From assembly GCA_003427395.1 (NCBI GenBank), contig BFEA01000693.1, forward strand, positions 167,298 to 194,849: a DNA stretch of 27,552 bases, written 5' to 3'. A program made the position numbers and the translations under genes. Shown in pieces: positions 1 to 11,600 of this stretch. Source of the DNA: Chara braunii. Taxonomy: Eukaryota > Streptophyta > Charophyceae > Charales > Characeae. Within the stretch, counting starts at the first letter, position 1, and the number at the start of each line of letters is the position of its first letter. The notes under the pieces are model-generated. The model was not told the origin of the DNA. It saw only the letters and a program-made list of their open reading frames with translations, and searched no databases.

Positions 1-37
<37 letters not shown>

Positions 38-1275
38 TGGTGGGCAGATAGTTGATAAACGAGGACTGGAAGGACAGAGATCTTGTTTGGGTTGAATCTC
101 GCAGGACAGGAGCTGGATGCGCGTCCTGAACCTCACTGCGAGTGGGGTCTACAACCGACGTTCGATGGGCTATATGGTACCCGAAAAGCATCCCTCTTCG
201 TATTTTAGCATGTGGTTCCATCAGTAACAAAATGTTATCGAGACAGCGCATCGATTCTGAAAATGCTAATGACGGCCTGATTGATGTAAGGGGAGTTGAG
301 ATGGCCATAGGAAACGCGAACGGCTGGTCTGGAACTGGTCGGGAGTTTGTCAAGGTAGTGTCTTTCTGTGTATCATCAGAAGCGGTAAACGCTGTCAGAT
401 TTGTGAAAAATATGAGGTGCAAAGGGATGTTTTCACGCGGGGTAAACCCTGCGTGGCTTGCGAGGTCTTGACAGTGACGGAGAAGGATAAAGGGGGGCGT
501 CGCACGGATTTAGTTTGCTGGGTCGTCATAGATTGACAAGACTGGCGGAGTAAGCGAGTGATTTGATGTCGAATACTGTTGGCCAGGGGATTACTAGGTG
601 TGTCTGGTAGGGGGGACGGCGATGGCGGGAGAAGATTGAAGTTGGGTGTGATAGCGCGGCAATGGATTCTGTGCACTTGTCCCTATAGAACCTATCGCTT
701 GTTTGTGACGACTGTGATCTCAAGAACTGATGTGAGGTGATTTCTTCAGGACGGGCTCAAGTTGCAGTGTATGGATTGTAAACTGTCCCAGTTGTGGCAA
801 TGGAATTGGGCAAATGCTCAATGTTCTGTGCCGTCGACGGTATCGCTCCGTGACTTGGCCACAGGAACACATGCTTGCAAGTGCAAGCGTGGTTTGCCTT
901 CGCTTTTCCAGGGTTGTGAAGTAGCAAAAGAGCGAATGCCGCGAGAGGACAAGCGGTCGATGGGATCCGAAGATGGAATCCAGCCAGAGCATATGCGATC
1001 GGTGTGATTAGGTGCTGTCTGACGTCGAGTCTTGATAAATCGGGCTAAAGCGATTTGTGCAGTTTATGAAATCAGTGAAGGAATATTCCCGGCTCGTGTG
1101 ATCCTCTGTCCAGTGGTTGATGGCGGTGAATAAAAAGCGACATGCGGTCTAATATGCCTTTGTTTGCTAGTTGAGGTTGTTCTGTCCAACAAGAGTTTGT
1201 GATCGGATGGAGTTGTGTGCCGTCTTTGACCTCAGCGACGGATTTGAACCCTCCTGTCCTTTTTGTTTGTGTGCG

Positions 1276-1319
<44 letters not shown>

Positions 1320-1802
1320 CGACGACATAATGTGAGTATCAATACCGTATCCTGATGTACGTTGGAGAGAGGAATACCGCGAGATAATCACATGCTGAGA
1401 TTGGAGCGCTTCTACCAGCACGCTTGGCCGCTTGGATGTGTTTTTTGATACTGGGAATAGTGGCGCCCCTGCAGGACCAGTGGTTCTTATGCTGGTCTTC
1501 CTCTCGGTCTGTGCCTCTGAGCCGTGTTTATAACGACAGGGAATGGTGATGTTGTGATAGTCCTTGTTGGACTGTGGTTTGTGGTTGTTTGATTGGCGCG
1601 AATTTTTTAAAAAGTTGTTGATTGGTTGCTTGATCAACAAATGAAATCATGTAATTACCGCGTGGAATGCGTATTTGGAATTCGACCATTCTAATTGTGG
1701 CTTTTGATGGTGATGGCGGTGATGATGGTGATGATGGTGAGGATGGTGGTGATGATGATGGTGGTGGTGATGGTGATGATGGTGGTGATGATGATGATGC
1801 AG
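1..1802. other. Non-coding upstream region with microsatellites, probably intron 1 of CCR4
   Basis: No recognisable protein is encoded here on either strand. The first visible CCR4 exon begins in the middle of a codon at 1803, so an N-terminal exon must lie upstream. I looked here for the expected plant CCR4 N-terminus (about 50-60 residues) and did not find it. An open stretch at 142-471 (+) resembles nothing I know. Simple repeats are (GA)n at 1-29, (TG)n then (AG)n at 1277-1319, and a GAT/GGT-rich tract at about 1704-1799. Confidence 0.6.
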
Positions 1803-2640
1803 GTATCGGATAACGGCAGACAAACGCAGCGTGGCTGTCTGTAGCATACACCCGTCTGAGGCAGCGACGCTACAATGTCTCGGATGCGTGAAAGCGAAGT
1901 TGTCACTGTCGAAGAGCTATCATTGCTCTACGCAATGCTTCACCGCATCATGGCGCCAGCACCGAGCGATGCACGCGAGGGCGGCGAGCCTAGGGAGGGA
2001 GAACGGGACTGAGGAGGAAGATATTTTCGGGCAGTTCGGTGGCGGTCCCGGAAGTACGTTCCTGGGAAGCGCCGGAGCACTTGGAGTGGGGACCGGGGTA
2101 AGTGGTGGATCCTCAGGAGGGCCGGGTTCGATTGGTGCCGTGAGCGCTCTGAGCAATGGCGGCTCTTATCCCAGTCCCGCGAGGGGGGATATGCTGCAGT
2201 CGTCAGGCAACGGGGGGATTGGCAGCGGTGGTGGGGAGACGTTGGTGGAGGTTGGGAGGGGGAGGGCATACACTCCTGTTGCTGATGACGTGGGATACAC
2301 ACTGAAGGTTGAGTGCGCGGTTGTGGAGGTTAGCACGGGTAATACTGTGGCGACTCCCAGTACGGCGATCACTTCTAGGGTCGTGCCGGCCCCGTGCCCT
2401 CCGCGCAAGATGATCTTGGTGAATGGAGTGGATGGCGTCGGGGGAATGGAGGTCGATGGCTCCAGGGCTCCATCGACCGGAACTTTTACGGTTCTATCCT
2501 ATAACATTCTGGCAGAGATGTACGCCATTCCGGAGATGTATAGCTACTGTCCCGCCTGGGCCCTGTCGTGGTCCTACAGGAAACAGAATCTTCTCAGGGA
2601 GCTGTTAGGGTATCGGGCCGACATCCTTTGTCTCCAGGAG
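1803..2640 (+). CDS. CCR4: CCR4 first visible exon: MYND-like finger, Gly-rich linker, start of catalytic domain
   Basis: The acceptor is the ag at 1801-1802. The exon starts with the third base of a codon, most simply Trp (TG|G), giving W-Y-R-I-T-A-D-K-R and then the conserved [19 protein letters not shown]. The frame upstream of the acceptor contains TGA stops at once, so the GAT-rich tract is not coding. The donor follows CLQE at 2640 (gag|gtacga). The Gly/Ser-rich linker at about residues 65-150 is longer than in Arabidopsis and is probably disordered. Confidence 0.93.
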
Positions 2641-5600
2641 GTACGATGCCCTCGCCTCTGTTTCAGTGCTTTTCGTTGCTTCGACATCCGCTCAATTCCT
2701 GCGGCCTCCTTATCCCTCGCCCTCGTAATGCTATCCACTCCTTCGCTGCTCGTGATCTTTCCCTCTTACGGGTGTAATTCTTTCCAAAGTCGCCTCCCCC
2801 CTTTCTTTCCAAAGTCGCCTCCCCTCTTACCCACATGCCCCTCTTACGGCTATTTGCTCTCTTTTTAAACGATGCTTTTCAGACTTGCACGATCTTCGAC
2901 ATTATTCTGTCTGAGCCTTGGCGATCGTTTTGCGTTCTTGCCCTCGCGATCTTTTTCTTTCATTCCATCGACGATCGTACACCTACGCCTGTTCGCCTGT
3001 TCTTCTTCCTTCGCTGCGCGACTTCCGCCGCACTCGCGGCACCTCTCATGAGCTTACCTCGCCCTCGCCTTTGAACGAGCTCTTAGGTCTCGTCTGCTTT
3101 TCTCTACGCTTCTTGTGGTTTCAGTGGGAGCGTCAGGTCTTTTGTAGTTATGTGGATGCCTTTGCGTGTATCGACTGGTCTGTGTGTGCCATTTGTCTTT
3201 GCATCCGTTTTTGTTTGTGTATCCGCCGTGACTTCTTGCCTCTAGCTGTTCGTCCTTGTGTCTAGTTTCCCTTCATCGTGTCCGGCTTGCCTCCTCTCTC
3301 CAGCGGTATTATTCTACCCTTCTATCTGTTTGGGTGTTCCAGCTGATCCTCTGGTCGGGCGCTTGTCTATCTCCTGATCTTCTGTCCATCTATCTGTTTG
3401 GGTGTTTGTCTATCCGTCGGTTCTGCTGCCTGTGCAGCCCCAAATAGCTGTCGTTACTTCTGGTCACCTCCACTCCGCCTTCTCCATCATCGATTGTGGG
3501 ATGGTTTCATATGCGTGCGTGGCTACACCCAGAATCTATCCCATTATCTCTGTTTATACATTCGTGTATGGATCCGATATGCCGGTCTCCAGTATACCAC
3601 GTGCTCGTGTTTCAAGGGTGCGGTGCGCGTACGGGCAAGCTTGTGTTCGTGCGTGCTCTCGTAACCTGTGAATGTGTTTGTTTCTATGGGTATGTGTGTG
3701 CATGGATTTGTTTGCGGAGTATTGGTCTTGTCTGTACGTCTTTTTATCGAGCGGACTTTCCTGCAACGATGGGAAGAAAGTCATTCACGTCGTCAACCGA
3801 AGGTCATGGCTGCTCCTTTCATGCGTCACTGGCCTTTGCGGTGCACTTCACCTCCACGCAGAATGGTTAGGGTTTGTCGATGCACGTGCAGCCAAACGAG
3901 AGGAAGAAGGAAGGTGTGTTGCTCTCACCCATGGGTGCTCGTTGCCTCCGTCTTCAGCCGCCTAGAGGTCCCGAGGTAATGATTTTTAGTCGTGAGAAGC
4001 GTCGTCTTGGCTCGGGCGTCACTGGCTTTGCTGATCCTTACACGTTCTTTACTGCGTGGCAGTTTCGCGGAAATCTCCGCGAAGCCTTCCATCCCTCTGA
4101 ATACTTGTCCGTTTCTTGTAGTCTGCAAGCAGCGTTTTGGGGATTCATGACGCCCTGTCTCGACGTGGGAACGACTGCATGATGCCCTGTCTCGACGTGG
4201 GAATGACTGCTCTTGCAGCCTTTTGGGGATTCATGCCGTCCTGTCTCGATGTGGGAACGACTGCTCATATGAGGTTTTCTGAGCCAACGGCATTCTGAAG
4301 ACCTGTGAGGCAAATGGTACATGCTACACAATAGTACCAACTACAGTGTGCGCTTGCCTTATCGCCAAGCCTACGACCTCTACAATCTGGGAACGACCAA
4401 TTGCAAGAAGGATTCTTTCTACACTGCGAGTGGGAGTTTCTTGCTTGCTGACCGATCGGGTGAAAGCCGAACTGATTGTGTGCAGACTATCGATCGCGGC
4501 GCCGTATCAGCTGCCCGTCCTCGTCCGTCATTGTTCACACCGTTTCTTGCTTGCTGACTGACGAATTCGTTCTGCCTTCCCACCGGTACATGTCTCTCTC
4601 CATCTGCGCATGTATTTATTTTTTAAGTCTTCTTCTGCTAGCGAGTTCCATTCGTTAGTTGCCTTCGCCTGCTGTGTCTCTTCTCTGGTATTTGGTCGTG
4701 TTTACAGCGGCCCATCTGGTGAGCAAGGAGTGGCCGGACGAGCGGCTCGGCTCGGTGTTGAAAGTACTGCAAAGTCGGTCATGGCTGGTCGGTGTTTGAT
4801 TTCGACGTCATTCTTTGTGTCAGTGTTTGATTTCGACGTCATTCTTTGTGTCGGTACAGGTTCAGAGTGACCATTTTGAGGAGTTTTTCGCTCCAGAGCT
4901 GGACAAACATGGGTACGCGGCGTTCTACAAGCGCAAGACAACCGAGGTGCGTGTTCTTCCCTTTCTGTTCCTATTCATAGTCTCGGCTGCCGCGACCTAT
5001 GGGACTTGGGTGATGCAAAATATGGGGCAGGAGATTGCAGGCAAAGCATATCGTAGAGGAGATGAAGCTGTCCGTTGTCTGCTATTTGAAATAGAAATTG
5101 GTTTGGCATATCTTGTTGAGCGGTTTGTACGTTCCATGTGGAGGTGCATTTAGCCAAACGAAGTGCTTGAAGAGGTGGCCTTGGGAATCGTCCTTCTCCC
5201 TTCAGAATAGAGCAACCTAAATTTTATCTAGTTATCTAAAGGTCCGAGACCGAATAAACGTGTTACGTTTCGTGTTCTTTCAGCATCCGAAAGTATGAGT
5301 GACAGAGTTCTCCCAGCAAGTCTCTGATTCGTTTTCTTTCCATCCTTTGGCAATTCGTTTGTAATGGGAAAGCTTCTCTTTGTTGCGCGACTGCCAATGC
5401 ATTTGCAAGTCTCTGATGTTGGAATGGCAATGTCTAATTGTGTTGTTTCGTCCGCTTTCTTGGCAGTCACAATTGTACACAGGCTCTGTTTTTGTTATTG
5501 ATGGATGTGCGACCTTCTTTCGACGCGACCGGTTTTCACTTGTGAGAAAATACGAGGTACGACGCCCCCCACCATTTCACTTTGTATTACTCACTCCTCC

Positions 5601-8600
5601 CTCGAGAGAATATTGCCCTCTGCCTGCTATCGTGAACTGCTGCGTCGTGCTCCCTTGCTGTGGCCTTTGATCTTTGTCAACCAATTCACCTTGTTTTTTC
5701 TTTTTCTTTTTTTCTTTTTGAGAAGATGTAACCGTTTATTGCCAATCAAAAATATGTAGAGGCCGGGGACCTCACAATTCAACCCGGAGTTGACAAGGAA
5801 CCTCTTGCTGGAAACGGGTCCAGCGTCCCATGACTACACTCCTATGAAATAGCTTCCCCAAAAAAGGTCGTTGAAGCCCAGTAAAAGGTAGCTGCAGAGA
5901 GCAGATGTATTTTTTTTGTGCCAATGAGCTTTGTCGTGCTCCCCTGCTGTGGTGAACCTTGTCGCTGGTTGCGCACTCTCGTGTCTGTTTTTTTTTGGCG
6001 CTTTTTATTCAAAGCGATTTAGTTGTCTTCAGGCTGTCTTCAGGGAGTCACGTCTTTGTAACGTAATGAACTCTGACAGGGTTCGGTTGCCTTCACCCTG
6101 TTTCAATTTCTGGAAAACGGATAGGCTCAGCAGCGAAATGTAGGCATGAATGATCATCATCGCACTGTCATATATTCGAGATATTCATTGTGTATGAATT
6201 CTGAAAAATATTGATGTTTTATAAATCAAATAAATAGAGCATGACTCGCGCATGTGCTTGTGGTTCGCGCATGTGCTAGTTGGAACCACAAATGTTCTAT
6301 TATGTGAGCCTGCGCATGGCTTGTTGAAGTTTTGGACGGATGTAGAGGTCGTAGGATTCTGCCTGGGAAGTTAAGTGCCGGGAGGCCTTGCAAGTTGTCT
6401 CGTTCCCCCAACAGCAGAATGGATGCAGATCGTTGTTTCAGAGAAGAGAGCATAGTTATGATGGAAACAAATTGTTCGGCTCCATACCTGCCAAGGTGTA
6501 CGGTTAACACGTCGTGGTTCTATTTCCAGCAGAAATTGACTGGTTTAGCAATCCAACAACTGTGCAACAAGCAGGGAATATGCTGAAGCATGTTTACGGT
6601 TCTGTGGAAGAGCAGTTGAAGACCATAATAGATGTCCTTCTTTCTGGACTAGTTTGGTGGCTGACAAACAGGCGCTTGTGAAACAGACGAAGAAGCTGAG
6701 TAACCGCGGTCACAAGAGGGAGTGATGAACGCAAAGGTTCCTCGATGCGACGTGTGTGCAGTTGCTTGCAATGGGTTTCTTTGGTGACAATTTTCCACTT
6801 GCGTCAAAATGTGTCTTGGTTGGACCAATGCAGGTGGACTTCAACAAGGCAGCGATATCTTTGTCGGAACATCTGGCTCCAGCTGCCTCCAAGAAAGTGG
6901 CTTTAAGCAGGCTGCTGAAGGTGTGTTGCTTGGCAGTTGCCTTCCTCAAACTTTCTTGAATGTTGGGCTACTGTCTGACGGGCGACTGTGTACGGAACCC
7001 TCTTAAACCCTTTTACCGAAACTTGGGGCTTATGCATGGAGGCAATGGAAAGGTACTGCCCACCGGGACCTAGTCGGGGGGAAAGGGGTGAGGGGGGGGA
7101 AGGGGGGGTGAAAAATTCCGAGCTGTACAGCTGGCCAGTGTCTGTTAAAGTTTTCGGTTCTGCTGTGATGGTGGTTAAAAAATCATCTTTCAGCTCCAAC
7201 ACAGCTGAGAATTATGCCATGGGAGTATATACCCCTGAGCCCATCCTAGAATATGGTATGTCTCTGCTCTTTGGACAATGGGAGATCCAGGAAGTTCACT
7301 ACATTTGACTCCTCATTTGATAAAAATGGAAGTCAGATTTAAAGGACCAGGTACGGCATCACATTTCACACCTAAGGAAGGTACTGGCCAACTGTGAACA
7401 AGCAACGGACTGAGTCGTGACCTAGTTGCATTTCAGCATGAGGCAGCAGAACTCTTCCTTGTCATCCGCCCCAATAACCTGATCTCAGGCAGTTGTTCCT
7501 TCTCATGTTTGTTCGTGATTTCGATTTGCAGGATAATGTTGCACTGATAGTGGTGTTGGAGTCTCAAGATCCAATGGAGGTCCAAGATGGACCGGGACCC
7601 ACTAGAAAGGGCCAGCTGCTGTGCGTGGTAAGTAGGCTCTGCCTGTGTGCTGAAGTCTTGCAATAATGATATACCTCAGTAATTTCGTGTATTCTCTCAC
7701 AATTGAGTATGTTGGTTGACGGGTTTGGTAGCAGTGAACCCTGTATTGCGGAGTGCCGGTCTGCTACATTCCTATTGCGATAAGATTAGGATATAACAGG
7801 TCACGAATGATGCCCCCTGTAGAAAGACTGTCCCCGGGGTTGGCACAAGCCATCGGATCCCCTCACTGGTTGAGTACAACGACAGGCACCTCCTGAGGCC
7901 TAGCATCCACCCTCTACTACGACATGGAAAAAAAAAGAAAAAAAAAGATAAGGTCATATGCTATCAACCACCTTGCTATGTCATGCTAATGTTGAATAGG
8001 TAGGAAAGTTGCCGAATGGCATTTGCAGAAGTTTCCTTATCATGGTCCTTCCCATTTGCTCTCTTTTCTCCGTTTGATGATGGCATGAGCATTACATCAT
8101 CCCGCACTGTGGAGTCTGCAAATTGCTTGTCTGCACATGGTGGTGGACACCGGGTATGTGAATTGTACATGCGTTTCCCATCTTTCTTTCCTTACTCGGT
8201 TGAAATGTCTTTTGTGTTTATTTCAGGCCAACACTCACATCCATGCGAATCCTGAGCTCAAGGACGTGAAACTATGGCAGGTATGGCAGTTCCTGTTGTG
8301 CCGTATGTTACTGGCTAAGGTGGCACTGCCTTTAAAGGCGGACAGTGCTAAGAACCTATCTGGTTTTGATGTAATATTTTACTAACCATGGTTTGTTCGC
8401 ATCCCCTCTATGCGTAGGCGGGACCACCTTCAAGCGGCTTCTGATCTGGTGCTGGACTTTGTTGTTGGCCTTCTTGACATTTCCCTCTGGACATGTACCC
8501 GTACTATGTGCTGATGTGTACGTGCAAAGAAACCCATTTGGAAGCATGCAATTGCGTTGACATGAAGTAAATGTACCGCCTTCAAAAGGTTTCAGTGTGG

Positions 8601-11600
8601 AGTTGCCAGGTTTTCATCGACTTGAGTTTATGAGCCGCAACCTGCTGTCCGGGCTGTGTTCATGCTGTTCCTGCCAGTGCCCCTGTTTGCCCTATTAAAC
8701 CGTCGAGTTTTTTTGGTGCCGTTTTTAAGCGGATCATTTCATATATGTCTATGAAGAAACTGATACCTTGGCAAGGAAGGTTTTGACCAGTTTCCCTTCA
8801 GCTACAAGTAGTACCTGCGTACACATGTATCACTAATGGTTAATAGGTGGTGTCATTATTGGCGAAATTTTCATCGAAACTGCCATATTTCCCTGAACTT
8901 TTGCTTTTGTGTGTGTGTGTGTATGTGCTTTAGGGTATATCTGTATTCAGTTTCGAAGTATTTGGACCAGTTGAAAAAATCTGGCTCTGATAATTGCTTT
9001 TTTTCTTTTGGCAGGTGCACACATTATTGAAAGGCCTGGAAAAGATAGCCAATTGTGGGAACATACCGATGCTTGTTGCAGGGGACTTCAACAGTGTGCC
9101 TGGAAGGTACGTCAATATTGCTCAGCGTGACAGATATTATTTGAGGTTTGTGGTTCTGATTTTTGTCTTGTCCGTGGATGAGATGAGGCATGCTGGTATG
9201 GAATGAAACTGTGTGAATTTGACGGGGTGCGGGCATGTGGGAAAGTGGTGACTTGTAGATAAGTACACGCAGGATCAGAGGTTACGCCAGTGCCAGACTT
9301 GAGCCATACTGTTCCCCACAGCTCTCTGATGGACATGAAGTCGGATTTGCAATGTTTGGAATCGTGACATCATTGAGAGGTTGTGTCGCTGTGTCCACAT
9401 TTATGTTCCAGAAGTCAAACACTGGTTGGTTGGTTGGTTACCTTGACACGTAGCTGTTTCTTGGGTATGACAGTTGTTTTTACACTTTTATATTTTCCTA
9501 AAAGCTTTGGCGGTTGCTGATAGTTGGCTGTTTTTGACTGGCTGAATGACTTGACAGTGCCCCTCATTCATTGCTAGCCAAACGAGCTGTGGATCCCTCC
9601 CATCCTGACCTAGCAACGGACCCGCTTGGGATCTTGAAGCCTGCAACAAAGCTCTGCCATCAGCTACCCTTGGTACGTTATCTCGGCTTTCCCTCTCTAA
9701 GATTGTCCTCGCAGTTTTTGCATTACGGTAAATGCGGAATGCCATGTGGATGCTGTTTTTGCATTATTGTGTAGCTCGAACTCTGTCTGGGTTTTAGTTG
9801 TATCCAGCTTGTGTAGCTCGTACCCTTGCTCTCAGATTTGAGTAACTCGAACTCTGAGATTGTCCTTGCAGTTCGCAAGCTTGTGGAGCTCCCAGCTTAG
9901 AGTAACTGGTTGTGCAGAGTATCTCTAGTCGATGGGAAGGGATTGTTGCACAATCCCCTTGTGATGTTCATGGACGCCGTTAGGAGTTTCTCGGCTCGTG
10001 AGGACTGATGTGAAGCTTCAGCAGTGGCGGTTGCCTTGCATCTTTCATGAGGTGATGGGAAGCTTTTGGCTGGTGTTCCGTTTGGCTGGGTGGAATTCTG
10101 GCTAGAAGTCTGTTAGCTGTAATCGCGCCAGTGACCCAAAATGAAAGACCGAATGGCTAGCTCAAGCATTGCGATTTAAGGCAGTTTTGATATTGACCGT
10201 GATAAGCTTTGTTATGTACCCTGTCTTGAATAGCTAGCTCCATCTGTTGGGTACCTGAGAGGGGTATATGGTTGTTTGGAAGATTCGGTTAGTGTTTTCC
10301 CTGAATGTCATCGATGTTGTTAAAATGCTTGCCATATGGAAAGATGTTATGCTTCTGGATATCTAACAGTGCAGAACTGAAGAAAGATTTGATGTCCATT
10401 TGCAGCTGAAATGAAAGAGGTTGGAAAGTGATATATACAAAGGAAGAAGAAGAAATGAGAATGGNNNNNNNNNNNNNNNNNNNNNNNNNNNNNNNNNNNN
10501 NNNNNNNNNNNNNNNNNNNNNNNNNNNNNNNNNNNNNNNNNNNNNNNNNNNNNNNNNNNNNNNNNNNNNNNNNNNNNNNNNNNNNNNNNNNNNNNNNNNN
10601 NNNNTCCATTTGCAGCTGAAATGAAAGAGGTTGGAAAGTGATATATACAAAGGAAGAAGAAGAAATGAGAATGGAAGAATAAGAAGAAGATGGACATGGA
10701 CACAAGCTGGAACCAATGTCACTCCTCCCACATGTTACTACCATCTCCCGTCCAACATCTTCTTAACAATAATAATAATAATAATTACATTGAATGACAG
10801 AACCGGAATCATAGCAATAACATTGAGTGAATGAACCGGAATCGATGTCCGAATCCTCCCCTTACTGCGATCCACCCATGCCTCTCCCACAATGGCCGCC
10901 ATGCCACATTCCATCCCCGTAGCTGTCCTTCCAAGTATCACCCCACTAGGGGTCCCTTGATGTACCGGACTAGTGCTGCTTTGCATGGTGACTTTCCAGG
11001 CCGCATGGCCTCCCAGACCACCGGTACTTAACATTTTTGGCGGGGGCATCATTGCAGTCTGATATCCCCCTTCCCGCAGGCTCTAGACTCAGACCTATGG
11101 ACTTGATAAGCTACCGGGACTCTCCAAAGGCACCACCACCTGTTTGTCCTTCGCTGGCCTCTTCTAACCCACTCTACCCACAGGCCTGTGGGCCATGCGA
11201 GTCACACACAAAAGCTAGCACTCCGACAACAGCAAGCACCCAGTCTACAGCAGACGTTGCCAACCTTGCACGGCTCTAGGCTCGGACCTACCGAGCTACT
11301 GGGCCTCTGCAAAGGTGCGGCCACTTGTTTGTCCTTTGCCTGCCTCTTCGAACCCACTCTACCTACAGGCCTGTGGGCTATGCGGGTCACATATACAAAA
11401 ACGAGCTCTCCGACAACAGCAAGCTCCCAGTCTACAGCAGACATGGCCAACCTTGCACGTGAGAGGAGCTGCAAGAACGAGTCAGTAAAGATACTTCAGA
11501 GAGGGATATAATGGATCTGTTCTGCTCCATCCTGCTTGCTATCGAGGTAAAACTGTTACATCGATGGATTCGCTCATCTCAAGTGTCCTTGATTGTCTGC

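Larger units (their letters stand above)
2641..4859. other. CCR4 intron after exon CLQE, 2219 bp
   Basis: Pyrimidine-rich filler with no supported gene. Open frames here on both strands are low-complexity and match nothing I know. It holds a small tandem repeat of cttTCCAAAGTCGCCTCCCC at about 2789-2824, three 32-bp repeats at 4147-4264 and a 31-bp duplication next to the 3' splice site. Confidence 0.7.

Noticed and set aside
1195-1260. Possible tRNA T-arm on the minus strand (GGTTCAAATCC)
   Set aside because: The flanking bases do not pair to form a T stem and no anticodon or acceptor stem could be laid out.
1795-1830. Reading the CCR4 exon through the GAT repeat as an Asp/Met-rich N-terminus
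   Set aside because: The CCR4 frame meets TGA codons immediately upstream of 1801.
1167-1906. Minus-strand ORFs with His-rich, Ser/Pro-rich or Ile/Thr-rich proteins
   Set aside because: They are translations of the GAT/GGT and TG/AG microsatellites in different frames.
2641-4600. Numerous 60-120-codon ORFs in the large CCR4 intron
   Set aside because: Overlapping frames with Cys/Phe/Leu/Ser-rich products of pyrimidine-rich DNA, with no motif or consistent frame.
11340-11375. Possible tRNA B box on minus (GGGTTCGAAGAGG)
   Set aside because: It lies in the 193-bp tandem repeat, the stem does not pair, and the first repeat copy lacks the motif.
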